Assembly: GCF_014202215.1 (NCBI RefSeq)
Contig: NZ_JACHGB010000001.1
Span: forward strand, 530,847-594,846
Direction of reading: 5' to 3'
Source: Quisquiliibacterium transsilvanicum
GTDB lineage: Bacteria; Pseudomonadota; Gammaproteobacteria; Burkholderiales; Burkholderiaceae_E
DNA length: 64,000 nt
Numbering within the stretch: position 1 is the stretch's first letter; each line of letters begins with the position of its first letter. Positions 30,231-42,382 of the stretch are shown here, piece by piece. Position numbers and translations under genes: made by a program. Under the pieces are notes generated by a model. That model saw nothing but the letters and a program-made list of their open reading frames with translations, was not told the DNA's origin and did not search any database.

Positions 30231-32801
30231 GTGACGGGTCTGGAGTCGCAGGCACTCGGCCGGCTGCGCATCGCGCACCGGCGGCAGTCCGACGAACTGA
30301 TCGACGCCTTCCGCAGCGACCTCGACCCCGACCGCCTGGTGCGCGGACTGTGCGCCGTCACCGACGCGACGGTCAGGGAGCTCTGGAGCGGCACCGGGCT
30401 GGCCCGCGGCGCGCTGATCGCAGCGGTCGGCGGCTACGGGCGCGGCGAGATCTTCCCGCACTCCGACGTCGACCTGCTGATCCTCACTGCGGCAGCGCCG
30501 GACCCCGCCCAGCGCGCGGCGATCGAGGCCTTCGTCGGCGGCTGCTGGGATGCGGGCCTGGCGATCGGTCACAGCGTGCGCACGCTTGACGAATGCGTGC
30601 ACGAGGCTGCGGCGGACATCACCGTGCAGACCAGCGTGCTGGAGGCGCGCCTGCTCGCCGGCAGCCGCACGCTGTTCGATCGGATGACCCAGAGCCTGGC
30701 CGCGCAGCGCGATCCTGGCGCCTTCTTCCGCGCCAAGCGCGCGGAGATGCGGCAGCGGCACGTGAAGTACGAAGACACGCCGTACAGCCTCGAGCCGAAC
30801 ACGAAGGAGAGCCCCGGCGGGCTGCGCGACCTGCACGTGGTCATGTGGGCGGCACGCGCCGCCGGCTTCGGGCGGCGCTGGAACGACCTCGCGCTCAGGG
30901 GCCTGGCCACCGTCGAGGAGGCGCGTGCGCTGGCCCGCAGCGAGCGCATCCTCAAGCGGATGCGGGCCTGCCTTCACATCGTCGCCGGCCGTCGCGAAGA
31001 CCGGCTGGTGTTCGACCTGCAGGCGCAGGTCGCCGCGATGCACAACCTCGATCGAGGCGATGCCCGGCGCGCTTCCGAGGACCTGATGACGCGCTACTTC
31101 CGCGCGGCCAAGCAGGTCACCCAGCTCAACGCGATCCTGCTGCAGAACCTGGACGCGGCGCTGTTCCCGCAGGTGGGTGGCGCCCCCGAGCGCATCGATC
31201 CCGAGTTCCAGAGCCGGCGCGGGCTGCTCGATGCGATCGACCCCGACCTGTTCCAACGCGATCCGTCGGCCATCCTGCGCGCCTTCCTGGTCGTCGAGCA
31301 GCACCCGGATCTGCAGGGAATGACCGCGCCGACGCTGCGCGCGATCTGGCATGCGCGGCTGCGCATCGACGCCGCCTTCCGGCGCGATCCTGCCAACCGG
31401 GCGCTGTTCCTGGCCATCCTGCAGCAGCCGCGCGGCGTGACCCGCGCGCTCAGGCGGATGAACCAGTGGTCGGTGCTCGGGCGCTACCTGCCGGCGTTCC
31501 GGCGCATCGTGGGGCGCATGCAGCACGACCTGTTCCACGTCTATACCGTGGACCAGCACATCCTGATGGTGGTGCGCAACCTGCGGCGCTTCGCACTCGA
31601 CGAGCACGTCCACGAGTACCCCTTCTGCAGCCAGCTGATGGCGGCCTTCCCGAAGCGGTGGCTGCTGTATCTGGCCGCTCTCTTCCACGACATCGCCAAG
31701 GGACGCGGCGGCGACCACTCGAAGCTGGGTCGTGGCGACGCCGCGCGCTTCTGCCGGCTGCACGGGCTGACTGCCGAGGACGCTTCGCTGGTGGAGTTCC
31801 TGGTCGAGCAGCACCTGACCATGTCCTCGGTGGCGCAGAAGCAGGACCTCTCCGATCCCGAGGTGGTGATGCGCTTCGCGCGGCTGGTCGGCACCGAGGA
31901 GCGGCTGGTCGCGCTCTACCTGCTGACCGTCGCCGACGTCCGCGGCACCAGCCCGAAGGTCTGGAACGCCTGGAAGGGCAAGCTGCTGCAGGACCTGTTC
32001 GAGATGACGCGGCGCGCGCTCGAAGGCGAGGCGCCGGAGGCTGGTTCGCGGGTCGACGCCCTGCGCCGCGAGGCCCGCAAGACGCTGAACCTGTACGCGC
32101 TCTCGGAAGAACGCTACGAGCAGTTCTGGTCCAGGCTGGACGTCACCTACTTCCTGCGCAACGATGCCAATGACGTCGCGTGGCACACCCGCGTGCTGCA
32201 TTCCAGGGTCGACACCACCGTGCCGGTGGTGCGCGCGCGTCTGGCCCCGATCGGCGAGGGCTTCCAGGTGGTGGTCTACCAGCCGGACCAGCCCGACCTG
32301 TTCGCCCGGATCTGCGGCTACTTCGACAGCAAGAACCTCTCGGTGCTCGACGCGCGGATCCACACCACGCGCCATGGCTACGCGCTCGACAGTTTCCTGA
32401 TCGTGGACCCCGTGGATCGGGCCTCGCACTACCGGGACATCCTCACGCTGGTGGAAGCCGAGCTCGCGGAACGACTGGCCCGGGGCACCCCGCTGGCGCC
32501 ACCGGTGCTGGGCCGCAGCTCGCGCCGCTCGCGCAACTTCCCGATCGAACCGCGCGTGGAACTGCGCCCGGACGAGCGCGGCAGGCACCACCTGCTGTCG
32601 GTCACCGCCAACGACCGCACCGGGCTGCTCTACAGCATCGCCCGCGTGCTCAGCGAGCACGGGGTCGAGCTCTCCACGGCCCGAATCACCACGCTGGGCG
32701 AGCGGGTGGAGGACGTGTTCCTGGTCCAGGGATCTGAACTGGCCTCACCGAAGGCGGTGTTGCGCCTCGAGAACGAGATCCTCGCGGCCGTCCAGCCCTG
32801 A
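30231..32801 (+). CDS. glnD: Bifunctional PII uridylyltransferase / uridylyl-removing enzyme
   Basis: The primary nitrogen sensor: it adds UMP to PII proteins when glutamine is low and removes it when glutamine is high. The 856 residues contain the nucleotidyltransferase motif AAVGGYGRGEIFPHSDVDLL (near 65-85), a PII-uridylyltransferase linker, and the HD hydrolase domain (LYLAALFHDIAKGRGGDHSK near 480). Two C-terminal ACT domains bind glutamine (about 680-760 and 785-856; GFQVVVYQPDQPDLFARICG, LLSVTANDRTGLLYSIARVL). The start is GTG 30231. It is co-transcribed with map. Confidence 0.97.
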   Translation: MTGLESQALGRLRIAHRRQSDELIDAFRSDLDPDRLVRGLCAVTDATVRELWSGTGLARGALIAAVGGYGRGEIFPHSDVDLLILTAAAPDPAQRAAIEAFVGGCWDAGLAIGHSVRTLDECVHEAAADITVQTSVLEARLLAGSRTLFDRMTQSLAAQRDPGAFFRAKRAEMRQRHVKYEDTPYSLEPNTKESPGGLRDLHVVMWAARAAGFGRRWNDLALRGLATVEEARALARSERILKRMRACLHIVAGRREDRLVFDLQAQVAAMHNLDRGDARRASEDLMTRYFRAAKQVTQLNAILLQNLDAALFPQVGGAPERIDPEFQSRRGLLDAIDPDLFQRDPSAILRAFLVVEQHPDLQGMTAPTLRAIWHARLRIDAAFRRDPANRALFLAILQQPRGVTRALRRMNQWSVLGRYLPAFRRIVGRMQHDLFHVYTVDQHILMVVRNLRRFALDEHVHEYPFCSQLMAAFPKRWLLYLAALFHDIAKGRGGDHSKLGRGDAARFCRLHGLTAEDASLVEFLVEQHLTMSSVAQKQDLSDPEVVMRFARLVGTEERLVALYLLTVADVRGTSPKVWNAWKGKLLQDLFEMTRRALEGEAPEAGSRVDALRREARKTLNLYALSEERYEQFWSRLDVTYFLRNDANDVAWHTRVLHSRVDTTVPVVRARLAPIGEGFQVVVYQPDQPDLFARICGYFDSKNLSVLDARIHTTRHGYALDSFLIVDPVDRASHYRDILTLVEAELAERLARGTPLAPPVLGRSSRRSRNFPIEPRVELRPDERGRHHLLSVTANDRTGLLYSIARVLSEHGVELSTARITTLGERVEDVFLVQGSELASPKAVLRLENEILAAVQP

Positions 32802-32819
32802 GGTGCGGGACGGGGGGAA

Positions 32820-35713
<2,894 letters not shown>

Positions 35714-36802
35714 TCAGTTGAACAACCGGAGCGCGAGCGGCGAGCCCGCGTCGATACCGATCATCGCCAGCCGTTCCTGACGCGTGGCGATCTGCTGGCC
35801 AATGCGCTCGAGCTCGGCGTCCGCCAGCGGCCGGCCGGCATCGTCCACCAGCCTGCCGCCCAGCCGCTGCGCGCACAGCTGCGCACAGGCCACCATCTCG
35901 GTCCAGGGCGAGTGTTCGGCCGGTGCGCGCGGCACGTCGAGCAGCAGCGACAGCCGGTTGGGCGCGTCGGTCAGCGCCAGCGAAAACAGCACCTCCCCCT
36001 GGGGGCCAAGCCGCGCATACCGGTTGTTGCCTCGCTCCACGCAGGAGGTCTCGCCGGCAAGCCTTGCGAGGTCGGCCAGCCCGAGCGGCTCGGGCGATTC
36101 GACGCCAATGCCGAGTTGCGCGTCCAGGCTGGCGCAGACCTCGTCGAGTTCGCGCGCCCTGGCCAGGACCGGCCCCATTTCGGGCGCAGCGGCCAGTGCG
36201 GAAAGCTGGTCGGCGAGCGCCTGCACCCCGGCTGCGAAATCGGAGAACTCCATCGCGTTCAGCGGCCCGTTCCGGTTGGCCAGCAGCACGCCGACCCGCA
36301 CCAGGTCGAAGTGCGCGCCCGTCGAGGGAGCGCGCCACTGCGGAGCCCCCTGCGCGACCGGCGCCGGGGCGTCGGACAGGAACTCGTCGCCGTCACCTTG
36401 CGGCGCAGGCGGCGGCGAGGACCGCACGGCCTCCACGACCACCGGCTTGCCGCCGGCGCGGCGAAAGCCGCTGGCGAGCGCGATCAGCCGCTCTCCGGAG
36501 ACCAGCGAAGGCAGTGCGAGCTCGACGATGCAATCGGTGCGCGAATCCAGCACCGCAACCACCAAGGCTCGCGGACCGGCGGCAGCGGCGGCATCCTCGG
36601 CGACCGGCTCCGGCACCGGCGCGGCGCCAGCCCCCAGTGAGGGCTCGGCGCGCGGGGGCGAACCGGCGGCGTCGCGGGCGCCCGCGCCCCTGGCAAGCTT
36701 GCCGCCCGGACTCCGGCTGCGGCCAATCCACCAGTTGTAGCCGAATACCGCGGCGATCGCGGCGAGCGCCAGCAGGAGCAGGCTCAGCGTCAGTGAACTC
36801 AT
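35714..36802 (-). CDS. zipA: ZipA-like cell division protein
   Basis: A 362-residue protein with an N-terminal membrane anchor (LTLSLLLLALAAIAAVFGYN), a Pro/Ala/Glu-rich flexible linker (about 30-95) and a C-terminal ZipA FtsZ-binding-like domain (about 220-355). The last includes NRLSLLLDVPRAPAEHSPWT and EMVACAQLCAQRLGGRLVDD. This topology and the smc-zipA-ligA order support a role tethering FtsZ to the inner membrane. Betaproteobacterial ZipA sequences diverge strongly from E. coli, so FtsZ binding is inferred. Its ATG overlaps the smc stop (TGATG). Confidence 0.85.
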   Translation of the reverse strand: MSSLTLSLLLLALAAIAAVFGYNWWIGRSRSPGGKLARGAGARDAAGSPPRAEPSLGAGAAPVPEPVAEDAAAAAGPRALVVAVLDSRTDCIVELALPSLVSGERLIALASGFRRAGGKPVVVEAVRSSPPPAPQGDGDEFLSDAPAPVAQGAPQWRAPSTGAHFDLVRVGVLLANRNGPLNAMEFSDFAAGVQALADQLSALAAAPEMGPVLARARELDEVCASLDAQLGIGVESPEPLGLADLARLAGETSCVERGNNRYARLGPQGEVLFSLALTDAPNRLSLLLDVPRAPAEHSPWTEMVACAQLCAQRLGGRLVDDAGRPLADAELERIGQQIATRQERLAMIGIDAGSPLALRLFN

Positions 36803-39800
36803 CAGGCTGCCTCCGCCATCCGCGATGCGGCCTCGAGATCGACGGCAACGATGCGCGACACCCCGCGCTCCTGCATCGTCACGCCGACCAGCTGCTGGGC
36901 CAGTTCCATCGCGATCTTGTTGTGAGTGATGAAGACGAACTGGGTCTGGTCGGACATCCGCCGGACCATGTCCGCGTAGCGTTCGGTGTTCGCGTCGTCC
37001 AGCGGCGCGTCGACTTCGTCGAGCAGGCAGAATGGCGCGGGGTTGAGCTGGAACATCGCGAACACCAGCGCGATGGCGGTGAGCGCCTTCTCACCGCCGG
37101 ACAGCAGGTGGATCGAGGTGTTGCGCTTGCCGGGAGGCTGCGCCATCACCTGGACGCCCGCGTCGAGGATCTCGTCGCCGGTGAGGATCAGCCGGGCCTC
37201 GCCGCCGCCGAACAGCTCCGGAAACAGCTTGCCGAACTCCCGGTTGACGGTGTCGTAGGTCTGCTGGAGAAGCTCGCGGGTCTCGCGATCGATGCGGCGG
37301 ATTGCATCCTCGAGCGTGGAGATCGCCTCGTTCAGGTCAGCGGACTGGTCGTCGAGGAAGCGCTTGCGCTCGCTGGACACCGTCAGCTCGTCGAGGGCGG
37401 CGAGATTGACCGCGCCCAGCGCGGCGATGGCGTTGGCCAGGCGGGTGACCTCGCCCTGAAGCCAGGACGCCTTCGGCGGCTCCGGGAAGGCAGCCCGCAG
37501 AGCTTCCTCGTCGGCCCCGGCGCCGGCCAGCTGTTCATCGAACTGCCCGGCGCTCAGCCGGGCCGCCTGCTCCTCGAGCTGCAGCTCGGTGACGCGCCGG
37601 CGCAGCGGCTCCTGCTCGCGCTCGGTCCGCAGCCGCTGCTCGTCGAGTTCCCGCAGCGAGCCGGTGAGCTCGTCCAGCCGCTGCCGCGCAGCCGACAGTG
37701 CCGTCTCCTCGCGGTGGCGCGCATCGAGCGCCGCGTCGAGCCGCTGTCGCGCGGTCGCGTCGGAGAGCTCCGACAGGCGGGATTCGCACTGCTCCCGCTC
37801 CGCGGCGCCCTGCTGCCCGAGCCGCTCGGCCTGCTCGATCCTGGCATCGAGGCGTTCGATGCGTCCCTGGATCTCACGGATCGCGAACGATGCCTCCTGC
37901 GCGGCGCGCTCCGCCTGGCGCAGGGCGTCCCGGCGCTGGCCAAGCCCGCGGTCCGCGTCCTCGAGCGCCAGCGACAGGTCTTCGGCATGCTGCTGGCGCT
38001 CGGCGAGTTCGGCATCGAGCCGCTCGAAGGCGGCCGCCTCGTCCTCGATCACCCGCGTGGCGGCCTCGATCGCCTGCTCCACCTCGGCGAGTTCGTTGCC
38101 GATCCGCGCACGCGCCTGGCTGGCCCGCTCGAGCTGCTGCTCGATCCGCTGGGCGTCGAGCCGCAGCGCGGAGAGCTGGCGCAGCGCGGCGTTGTGCTCG
38201 TCGCGCACCGAACCCAGCGCAGCGACCAGCTCCGTGGTCCGGGCCTCGGCACGGGCAGCCGCGGCGCGGGCCTCGTCGGCGATCAGGTGCTGGGCCCGGA
38301 GTTCGCGCCCGAGGTGCTCGAGCTCGTGCTGCCGCGACAGGATGCCTTCCCGCTCGGAATCGGGCGCGTACATCTGGATCGACAGCCGTCCCACCACGTG
38401 CCCCGCCCGGGTGACGAAGCGCTCGCCCGGGGGCAGCTCGCCGCGGCGGGCGACTGCCTCGTCGAAATCGTCGGCGGCGTGGAGCCCCTGCAACCAGTCG
38501 GCCAGCAGCGACTGCAGCCCGGACTCGGTGGCGCGCACCACCTCCAGCAACGGCCGCAGACCCGGCGCGGCGGCCGACGGCGCCGCCAGCGTCTGCGGGC
38601 TGAAGAAGGCGACCTTCGCGGGCGGCGCGTCCGCCGCAAGGCCGGCAACGTGCTCCAGCCGGCCCACCTCGAGCGATTCGACCCGCTCGCGCAGCACCGA
38701 CTCGAGCGCGGTCTCCCAGCCGTCCTCGATGCGCAGCCGCTGCCAGAGCCGAGTCAGCGAGCCCAGGCCGTGGCGCTCGAGCCAGGGACCGATTCGCGCC
38801 TGGCTCTGGGCGCGTTCCTGCAGCTGGCGCAGGGCAGCGATGCGCGCCTCGATCTGTGCCAGCCGGGCGTCGGCCTCGCGCAGCCGCTGCTGCGCGGGCG
38901 CACGCGCCGCGTCGGCGCTGCGCCAGGCCTCGTCGGCCGCGGCCAGCCGCTCGGCGCTCTCGTGCTCGCGCGCCTCGGCGGCCGCGAGCTCCTCGCGCAT
39001 CGAGTCCAGCTGCGCTTCCGGCGGCGCCTGCACCGCCGCGTCCTCGCCCTGCAGCCGCTCGCGGCGGCGCCGAGCATCTTCCAGCGCTCGCTCCGCGCCG
39101 CGCTGCCGGGTCGCCGAAAGCTCGATGGCCTGGCGAGTGGCCAGCGCCGTCGAGCGCGCCTCGTCGACCTCGTTGCGCCGCTCGCGCACCGCGGCCTCGA
39201 CCTCGGGCAGCTGCTCGCCGAGAGCGAGCGCCTGCCGCGCGAGCTCCTCCGCGCGGTCCTCGGCGCCCGCCAGCGACGCGCGCGCGAGCCCGGCGTCGGC
39301 GCGTGCCTGCTCGCGGTCCTCGTGCGCCTGCCGGATCTGCGCATCGAGCGCGGCAATCCGCTCGCCGAGCTGCCCCTGAGACTCCACCACGTAGCGGATC
39401 TCGGACTCCAGGCGGGCGACCTCGGCGTTGGCGTCATAAAAGCGCCCCTGGGCGGCATGCACCTCGTCGCCGGCGGCGTAGTGGGCGGCGCGCATCGTCT
39501 CCAGCTGCGACTCCAGCGAGCGCTGCTCGGCCAGACGGGCGTCGAGCTCCAGCTGCGCCTGCGCGCCCTGCGCCGCGACCTTGCCCTGCAGCGCCAGCGC
39601 CTCGTCGCGCCGCACCAGCCAGAGCATCCGCTGGCGCGCCTCGCGGTCGGCCTCCAGGCTGCGGTAGCGCTGCGCAACTTCGGCCTGCCGCTCCAGCTTC
39701 TCGAGCTGTGCGTTGAGCTCGCGCAGGATGTCTTCGACGCGGATCAGGTTCTCGCGGGTATCGGAGAGACGATTCTCGGTCTCGCGGCGGCGCTCCTTGT

Positions 39801-40317
39801 AGCGCGAAATGCCGGCGGCCTCCTCGAGGAACACCCGCAGGTCCTCGGGGCGGGCCTCGATGATCCGCGAGATCATCCCCTGGCCGATGATCGCGTAGGC
39901 GCGCGGCCCCAGCCCGGTGCCGAGGAAGATGTCGTGGACGTCCTTGCGGCGCACCACCTGGTTGTTGATGAGGTAGCTGGACTGGCCCTCGCGGGTGAGC
40001 ACCCGCTTGACCGAGAGTTCGGCGAAGCTGCCCCAGCTGCCGCCGATGCGCCCGAGGGAGTTGTCGAAGACGAGTTCGACCGAGGCGCGCGATGCCGGCT
40101 TGCGCTCGGACGAGCCGCTGAAGATCACGTCCTGCATCGACTCGCCGCGCAGCTCAGAGGCGCGCGACTCGCCAAGCACCCAGCGCACCGCGTCCATGAT
40201 GTTGGACTTGCCGCAGCCGTTGGGGCCGACCACACCCACCAGCTGGCTCGGAACCTCGAACGAGGTCGGGTCGGCGAAGGACTTGAAGCCAGCGAGCTTG
40301 AACTGTTTGAGCCGCAC
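36802..40317 (-). CDS. smc: Chromosome segregation protein SMC
   Basis: The ATPase of the bacterial condensin. The 1171-residue protein has the N-terminal Walker A GVVGPNGCGKSNIMDAVRWV (near residue 30), a first coiled coil (about 170-500), a hinge (about 505-650) that includes FVTRAGHVVGRLSIQMYAPD, and a second coiled coil (about 660-1000). The head closes with the signature LLSGGEKALTAIALVFAMFQ and Walker B PFCLLDEVDAPLDDANTERY. It starts with GTG at 40317. No scpA/scpB genes are in the window. It heads the smc-zipA-ligA operon. Confidence 0.97.
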   Translation of the reverse strand: MRLKQFKLAGFKSFADPTSFEVPSQLVGVVGPNGCGKSNIMDAVRWVLGESRASELRGESMQDVIFSGSSERKPASRASVELVFDNSLGRIGGSWGSFAELSVKRVLTREGQSSYLINNQVVRRKDVHDIFLGTGLGPRAYAIIGQGMISRIIEARPEDLRVFLEEAAGISRYKERRRETENRLSDTRENLIRVEDILRELNAQLEKLERQAEVAQRYRSLEADREARQRMLWLVRRDEALALQGKVAAQGAQAQLELDARLAEQRSLESQLETMRAAHYAAGDEVHAAQGRFYDANAEVARLESEIRYVVESQGQLGERIAALDAQIRQAHEDREQARADAGLARASLAGAEDRAEELARQALALGEQLPEVEAAVRERRNEVDEARSTALATRQAIELSATRQRGAERALEDARRRRERLQGEDAAVQAPPEAQLDSMREELAAAEAREHESAERLAAADEAWRSADAARAPAQQRLREADARLAQIEARIAALRQLQERAQSQARIGPWLERHGLGSLTRLWQRLRIEDGWETALESVLRERVESLEVGRLEHVAGLAADAPPAKVAFFSPQTLAAPSAAAPGLRPLLEVVRATESGLQSLLADWLQGLHAADDFDEAVARRGELPPGERFVTRAGHVVGRLSIQMYAPDSEREGILSRQHELEHLGRELRAQHLIADEARAAAARAEARTTELVAALGSVRDEHNAALRQLSALRLDAQRIEQQLERASQARARIGNELAEVEQAIEAATRVIEDEAAAFERLDAELAERQQHAEDLSLALEDADRGLGQRRDALRQAERAAQEASFAIREIQGRIERLDARIEQAERLGQQGAAEREQCESRLSELSDATARQRLDAALDARHREETALSAARQRLDELTGSLRELDEQRLRTEREQEPLRRRVTELQLEEQAARLSAGQFDEQLAGAGADEEALRAAFPEPPKASWLQGEVTRLANAIAALGAVNLAALDELTVSSERKRFLDDQSADLNEAISTLEDAIRRIDRETRELLQQTYDTVNREFGKLFPELFGGGEARLILTGDEILDAGVQVMAQPPGKRNTSIHLLSGGEKALTAIALVFAMFQLNPAPFCLLDEVDAPLDDANTERYADMVRRMSDQTQFVFITHNKIAMELAQQLVGVTMQERGVSRIVAVDLEAASRMAEAA

Positions 40318-40410
40318 GCGGGGAACCTCGGGACGACGATCGGGCAGGCAGAAACGCGAAAAGCCATGACCGAGGCCGCGTGGGCGCCCCGGTCAGGGCT
40401 TCGGGGTCCC

Positions 40411-40416
40411 TATAAT
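40411..40416 (+). promoter_or_regulatory. -10 box upstream of queF
   Basis: TATAAT in the smc-queF divergent region, 107 bp before the queF ATG. No clear -35 box is present. It is a candidate for the queF transcript only. Confidence 0.35.
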
Positions 40417-40522
40417 ATCACCCGCTCCCGAGCGCCCCGCCGGCCTGCCAGGCCCGAGACGCTTCCGATTCCAGGCCATGCCCGCCGGCCGGGCGCCGGC
40501 CCCCCGACTTCTGCCGCCCGCC

Positions 40523-40942
40523 ATGCCTTCGCTTCCGTCAAAGACCATCGAAACCTTCCCGAATCCGAACCCGGAGCGGGACTATCGCGTCCACATCGAG
40601 GTGCCCGAGTTCACCTGCCTGTGCCCGCTGACCGGCCAGCCGGACTTCGCCACCATCACCATCGATTACATACCCGACAAGCGCAACCTCGAGCTCAAGA
40701 GCCTCAAGCTCTACATGTGGTCCTTCCGTGACGAGGGCGCTTTCCACGAGGCGGTCACCAACCGCATCCTGGGCGACCTGGCCGGAGCGACCAAGCCGCG
40801 CTTCATGAGGCTCACTGCGAAGTGGTACGTGCGCGGCGGCATCTTCACCACGGTCGTGGCCGAGCACCGCAAGCGCGGCTGGAAGCCTGCGCCCCGGGTC
40901 GAGCTCGACGCCATGGAAGGCGGTAGGAGCATTCGTGGCTGA
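40523..40942 (+). CDS. queF: NADPH-dependent 7-cyano-7-deazaguanine reductase
   Basis: Reduces preQ0 to preQ1, a nitrile-to-amine reaction in queuosine synthesis. The 139-residue product is the short (unimodular) QueF type rather than the longer two-domain form of about 280 residues. The active-site Cys lies in [20 protein letters not shown], and the NADPH-binding QueF motif in [20 protein letters not shown] followed by EAVTN. ATG 40523 gives a normal N-terminus. It is followed 39 bp later by dapC. Confidence 0.95.
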   Translation: MPSLPSKTIETFPNPNPERDYRVHIEVPEFTCLCPLTGQPDFATITIDYIPDKRNLELKSLKLYMWSFRDEGAFHEAVTNRILGDLAGATKPRFMRLTAKWYVRGGIFTTVVAEHRKRGWKPAPRVELDAMEGGRSIRG

Positions 40943-40981
40943 GCGCTCGCGCCCCATCAAACCTCCGGTCGGAACCGCGCC

Positions 40982-42190
40982 TTGAACCCGCTCCTCGAAA
41001 AACTTCAGCCCTACCCCTTCGAGCGCATGGCAGCGCTGCTCGCGGGCGTGCAGCCCGATGCCGGCCATGCGCCGGTGAACCTCTCCATCGGCGAACCGAA
41101 GCACCCGACCCCGCCGGTGATCACCGACGCGATGGCCGCTGCCTTCGGGGGGCTGGCCAGCTACCCCGCCACCGCGGGCGGGCCCGAGCTGCGCGCGGCA
41201 ATCGCCGGCTGGCTGCGCCGCCGCTATCGCCTCGATGCGTTCGACCCGCAGACCCAGGTGCTGCCGGTGAACGGCTCGCGCGAAGCGCTGTTCGCCTTTG
41301 CGCAGACGGTGATCGACCCGCGCGCGGGCGCAGTGGTCGTCTGCCCCAACCCCTTCTATCAGATCTACGAGGGCGCCGCGCTGCTGGCCGGCGCCAGCGT
41401 CCACTACGTCGAGCAGTCGCCCGAGAAGGGCCTGCGCTGCGACTGGGGCGCGGTCCCCGATGAGGTCTGGGCGCGCACCCAGCTGCTCTACGTGTGCTCG
41501 CCCGGCAATCCCACCGGGACGGTGATGCCGCTGGACGAATGGCGGCTGCTGTTCGCGCTCGCCGACCGTCACGGCTTCGCGATCGCCGCCGACGAGTGCT
41601 ACTCGGAGATCTACCTCGACGAGAACGCTCCGCCGCTGGGCTCGCTGGAGGCTGCGCAGGCGCTGGGCCGGCACGACTACCGCGGACTGGTGGCCTTCTC
41701 CAGCCTCTCCAAGCGCTCGAACGCGCCCGGGATGCGCTCGGGCTTCGTCGCTGGCGACGCGCGCCTGATCGGCGCGTTCCGCCTGTATCGCACTTACCAC
41801 GGCAGCGCGATGAGCCCCACGGTGCAGGCGGCCTCGCTGGCCGCCTGGAACGACGAGGCGCATGTCGCGGAGAACCGCAGGCTGTACTGCGAGAAATTCG
41901 ATGCGCTCGCGCCGCTGCTCGAGGGCGTGCTGGACACCGCACGCCCGCAGGCGGGCTTCTACTTCTGGGCGAAAGTTCCGGGCGGCGACGACCAGGCCTT
42001 CGTGCGGGAGCTCTACCGCCGCTTCAACGTGCTGGCGCTGCCGGGCAGTTTCCTCGCGCGCGAGGTCGACGGGCGCAACCCGGGCAGCGGCTTCATCCGC
42101 CTCGCCCTCGTCGAGCCACTGGCCCGCTGCCTTGAGGCGGCCGGACGCATTCGCAGCTTCGTCCAGGCCACGGAGCGCGCCGGCGCATGA
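40982..42190 (+). CDS. dapC: Succinyldiaminopimelate transaminase
   Basis: A PLP aminotransferase (class I/II) that converts N-succinyl-2-amino-6-oxopimelate and glutamate to N-succinyl-LL-diaminopimelate in lysine and cell-wall synthesis. The 402 residues include NLSIGEPKHPTPPVITDAMA, the cofactor-contact region LLYVCSPGNPTGTVMPLDEW, ADECYSEIY and the PLP Lys in FSSLSKRSNAPGMRSGFVAG. It starts with TTG at 40982; this gives the family N-terminus (MNPLLEKLQPYPFERM) and no closer ATG fits. dapE lies downstream, but dapD does not follow directly. Confidence 0.95.
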   Translation: MNPLLEKLQPYPFERMAALLAGVQPDAGHAPVNLSIGEPKHPTPPVITDAMAAAFGGLASYPATAGGPELRAAIAGWLRRRYRLDAFDPQTQVLPVNGSREALFAFAQTVIDPRAGAVVVCPNPFYQIYEGAALLAGASVHYVEQSPEKGLRCDWGAVPDEVWARTQLLYVCSPGNPTGTVMPLDEWRLLFALADRHGFAIAADECYSEIYLDENAPPLGSLEAAQALGRHDYRGLVAFSSLSKRSNAPGMRSGFVAGDARLIGAFRLYRTYHGSAMSPTVQAASLAAWNDEAHVAENRRLYCEKFDALAPLLEGVLDTARPQAGFYFWAKVPGGDDQAFVRELYRRFNVLALPGSFLAREVDGRNPGSGFIRLALVEPLARCLEAAGRIRSFVQATERAGA

Positions 42191-42345
42191 GCCCTCCCGA
42201 CGCCACCGCACCCGGCCGCGCCCGTGGCGGATCGCGCGCCCTGGCGCCGACCGTTGCCCCGGCCCGCGCGTTCATCGGCCGCCGGGCCGCCGCGACGCGC
42301 GCGCGTGTGAACATCGGCGCCGACGACCTGCCGCGGGGCGGATGA
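42187..42345 (+). pseudogene. Short frame overlapping dapC; possible dapD remnant
   Basis: A 52-codon frame starts in an ATGA overlap with the dapC stop, the kind of coupling expected for the next operon gene. Most of it is low-complexity Ala/Arg/Gly/Pro. The last residues (AATRARVNIGADDLPRGG) loosely recall the conserved C-terminus of DapD (a DAKTRxKVxINELLR pattern in E. coli). It could be an internally deleted dapD remnant or a chance frame in GC-rich DNA. The resemblance is weak and is inference only. Confidence 0.25.
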
Positions 42346-42361
42346 GCCCGCGCGGGCTCAT
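42342..42361. repeat. 20-bp perfect palindrome upstream of the PilU-like gene
   Basis: ATGAGCCCGCGCGGGCTCAT is a perfect 10+10 palindrome ending 21 bp before the PilU-like ATG. As RNA it would form a strong stem close to the ribosome-binding site (GGGAG 42371-42375); as DNA it could be an operator. There is no T-tract, so it is not a typical terminator. Confidence 0.5.
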
Positions 42362-42382
42362 GCATACCCCGGGAGAGCGCAC

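Noticed and set aside
30096-32660. An 854-codon frame antisense to glnD
   Set aside because: glnD is full length with all motifs; the antisense frame is His/Arg/Val-rich shadow sequence.
35923-40731. A 1602-codon open frame on the plus strand antisense to smc and zipA
   Set aside because: It is Arg/Ala/Leu-rich without any family motif and mirrors the codon pattern of the real genes on the other strand; long antisense frames are expected in GC-rich DNA.
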